A DNA stretch of 64,000 nucleotides. It comes from Pyropia haitanensis (lineage: Eukaryota; Rhodophyta; Bangiophyceae; Bangiales; Bangiaceae). Position 1 is the stretch's first letter, and every line of letters starts with the position of its first letter. A program made the translations under genes and the position numbers. The stretch spans positions 2,778,842 through 2,842,841 of the forward strand of contig SDUX01000006.1 of assembly GCA_008729055.1 (NCBI GenBank). The letters are read 5' to 3'. Under the pieces are notes generated by a model, which was not told the origin of the DNA, did not search any database, and worked only from the letters and a program-made list of their open reading frames with translations. Of the stretch, positions 63,588 through 64,000 are shown piece after piece.

Positions 63588-64000
63588 GGCCCGATGCAAA
63601 AACAAAAGAAGAACACCGGGGGGGGCGGGGGGGAAGGGGAGGAAGGAGCAAGGGCTGGGGGGGGGCGGGCGGGGGAAGGGGACGGCAACGGCCACGGCCG
63701 TGCGGGCACCGCGGGCGGGACCGGCGCGCGGTTGTGGTGGGGGGCGGGGCGACACCGGTGCAGCCGCCGCCGCAGCGGCCGATGGGTGGGGAAAGCTGGG
63801 GTGATGCTGTCGGCCGGCCCGGCCGGTGGCGGCGGCGTTGGGTGGGGAGGCGTGGGGCCCGGGAAACGTCCTGCCAAGAGTTGGCAATTTCTCCCCACCT
63901 TGCGCAAAAACAGATCGGGCTCTTGTTTGTGCAGCCACTTTTGGCGCACAAACGATACAATTTGATTGCGCACTCTTCGACTATCCTCGAGTTCGAGCCC
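63588..64000. promoter_or_regulatory. 5' region of the LSM12-like gene
   Basis: The first 250 bases are G-rich; the last 120 drop sharply in GC (GCAATTTCTCC, ACAATTTGATTG). This is the only upstream stretch and should contain the promoter, but no core element is certain. Confidence 0.3.

Noticed and set aside
63985..64000. tRNA T-arm (GAGTTCGAGCCC) at the right edge
   Set aside because: No acceptor or anticodon arm upstream; the flanking stem does not pair as a T-arm should.
1..64000. rRNA genes, bacterial-type operons, ribosome binding sites, riboswitches and rho-independent terminators
   Set aside because: No rRNA-like stretch was seen; introns and a TFIID subunit show nuclear eukaryotic DNA, so bacterial signals are not expected.

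Overview
This window is nuclear DNA from a eukaryote with a very GC-rich genome. The protein genes are separated by kilobases of low-complexity sequence: GGC/GCC triplet repeats, G or C runs of 8-15 bases, and tetranucleotide arrays. At least four genes carry short spliceosomal introns with GT(A/G)(C/T/G)G(T)-like donors and (C/G)CAG acceptors. The best-supported source is a red alga, probably of the Porphyra/Pyropia (Bangiophyceae) type. The reasons are the extreme GC content, the low intron density, two plastid-type presequences, and a starch synthase without a transit peptide in which a GH13-like half is fused to a GT5 half and a CBM48-like end, as expected for cytosolic floridean starch synthesis. 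The assignment to red algae is inference; nothing in the window proves a species.

Layout. 0-3.3 kb: the edge of a minus-strand gene, then two adjacent terminal-inverted-repeat (TIR) DNA elements, the first still carrying a Myb/SANT-like ORF. 3.4-7.2 kb: a gamma-glutamylcyclotransferase/AIG2-like gene, a tandem duplication, and a probable plastid single-helix membrane protein. 7.2-20.3 kb: mostly low-complexity DNA, with a secreted propeller-like protein on the minus strand (10.0-11.7 kb), a transposase-like relic, and a 2-kb segment bounded by 29-bp inverted repeats. 20.3-25.7 kb: an unknown minus-strand gene and a thylakoid-lumen-type FKBP prolyl isomerase. 25.7-32.3 kb: simple-sequence DNA with no gene I can defend. 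32.3-43.0 kb: a RING-H2 protein, a PLP aminotransferase, and a protein with repeated helicase-associated (HA) domains. 44.5-49.8 kb: the large starch synthase. 50.4-63.6 kb: an unknown conserved-looking gene, CDT1, TAF10, a disordered Ser/Pro-rich protein and an LSM12-like gene.

The genes do not form operons and sit on both strands. A loose housekeeping theme runs through the right half: replication licensing (CDT1), basal transcription (TAF10), RNA or translation-related (LSM12) and storage-glucan synthesis.

A recurring feature is that five or six genes (10.0, 20.3, 39.9 and 53.6 kb clearly; 6.5 kb probably) lose frame at a G or C run of about 9-15 bases and continue with convincing protein in another frame. 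I treat these as single genes with apparent frameshifts, most likely homopolymer length errors, though real length variation is possible.
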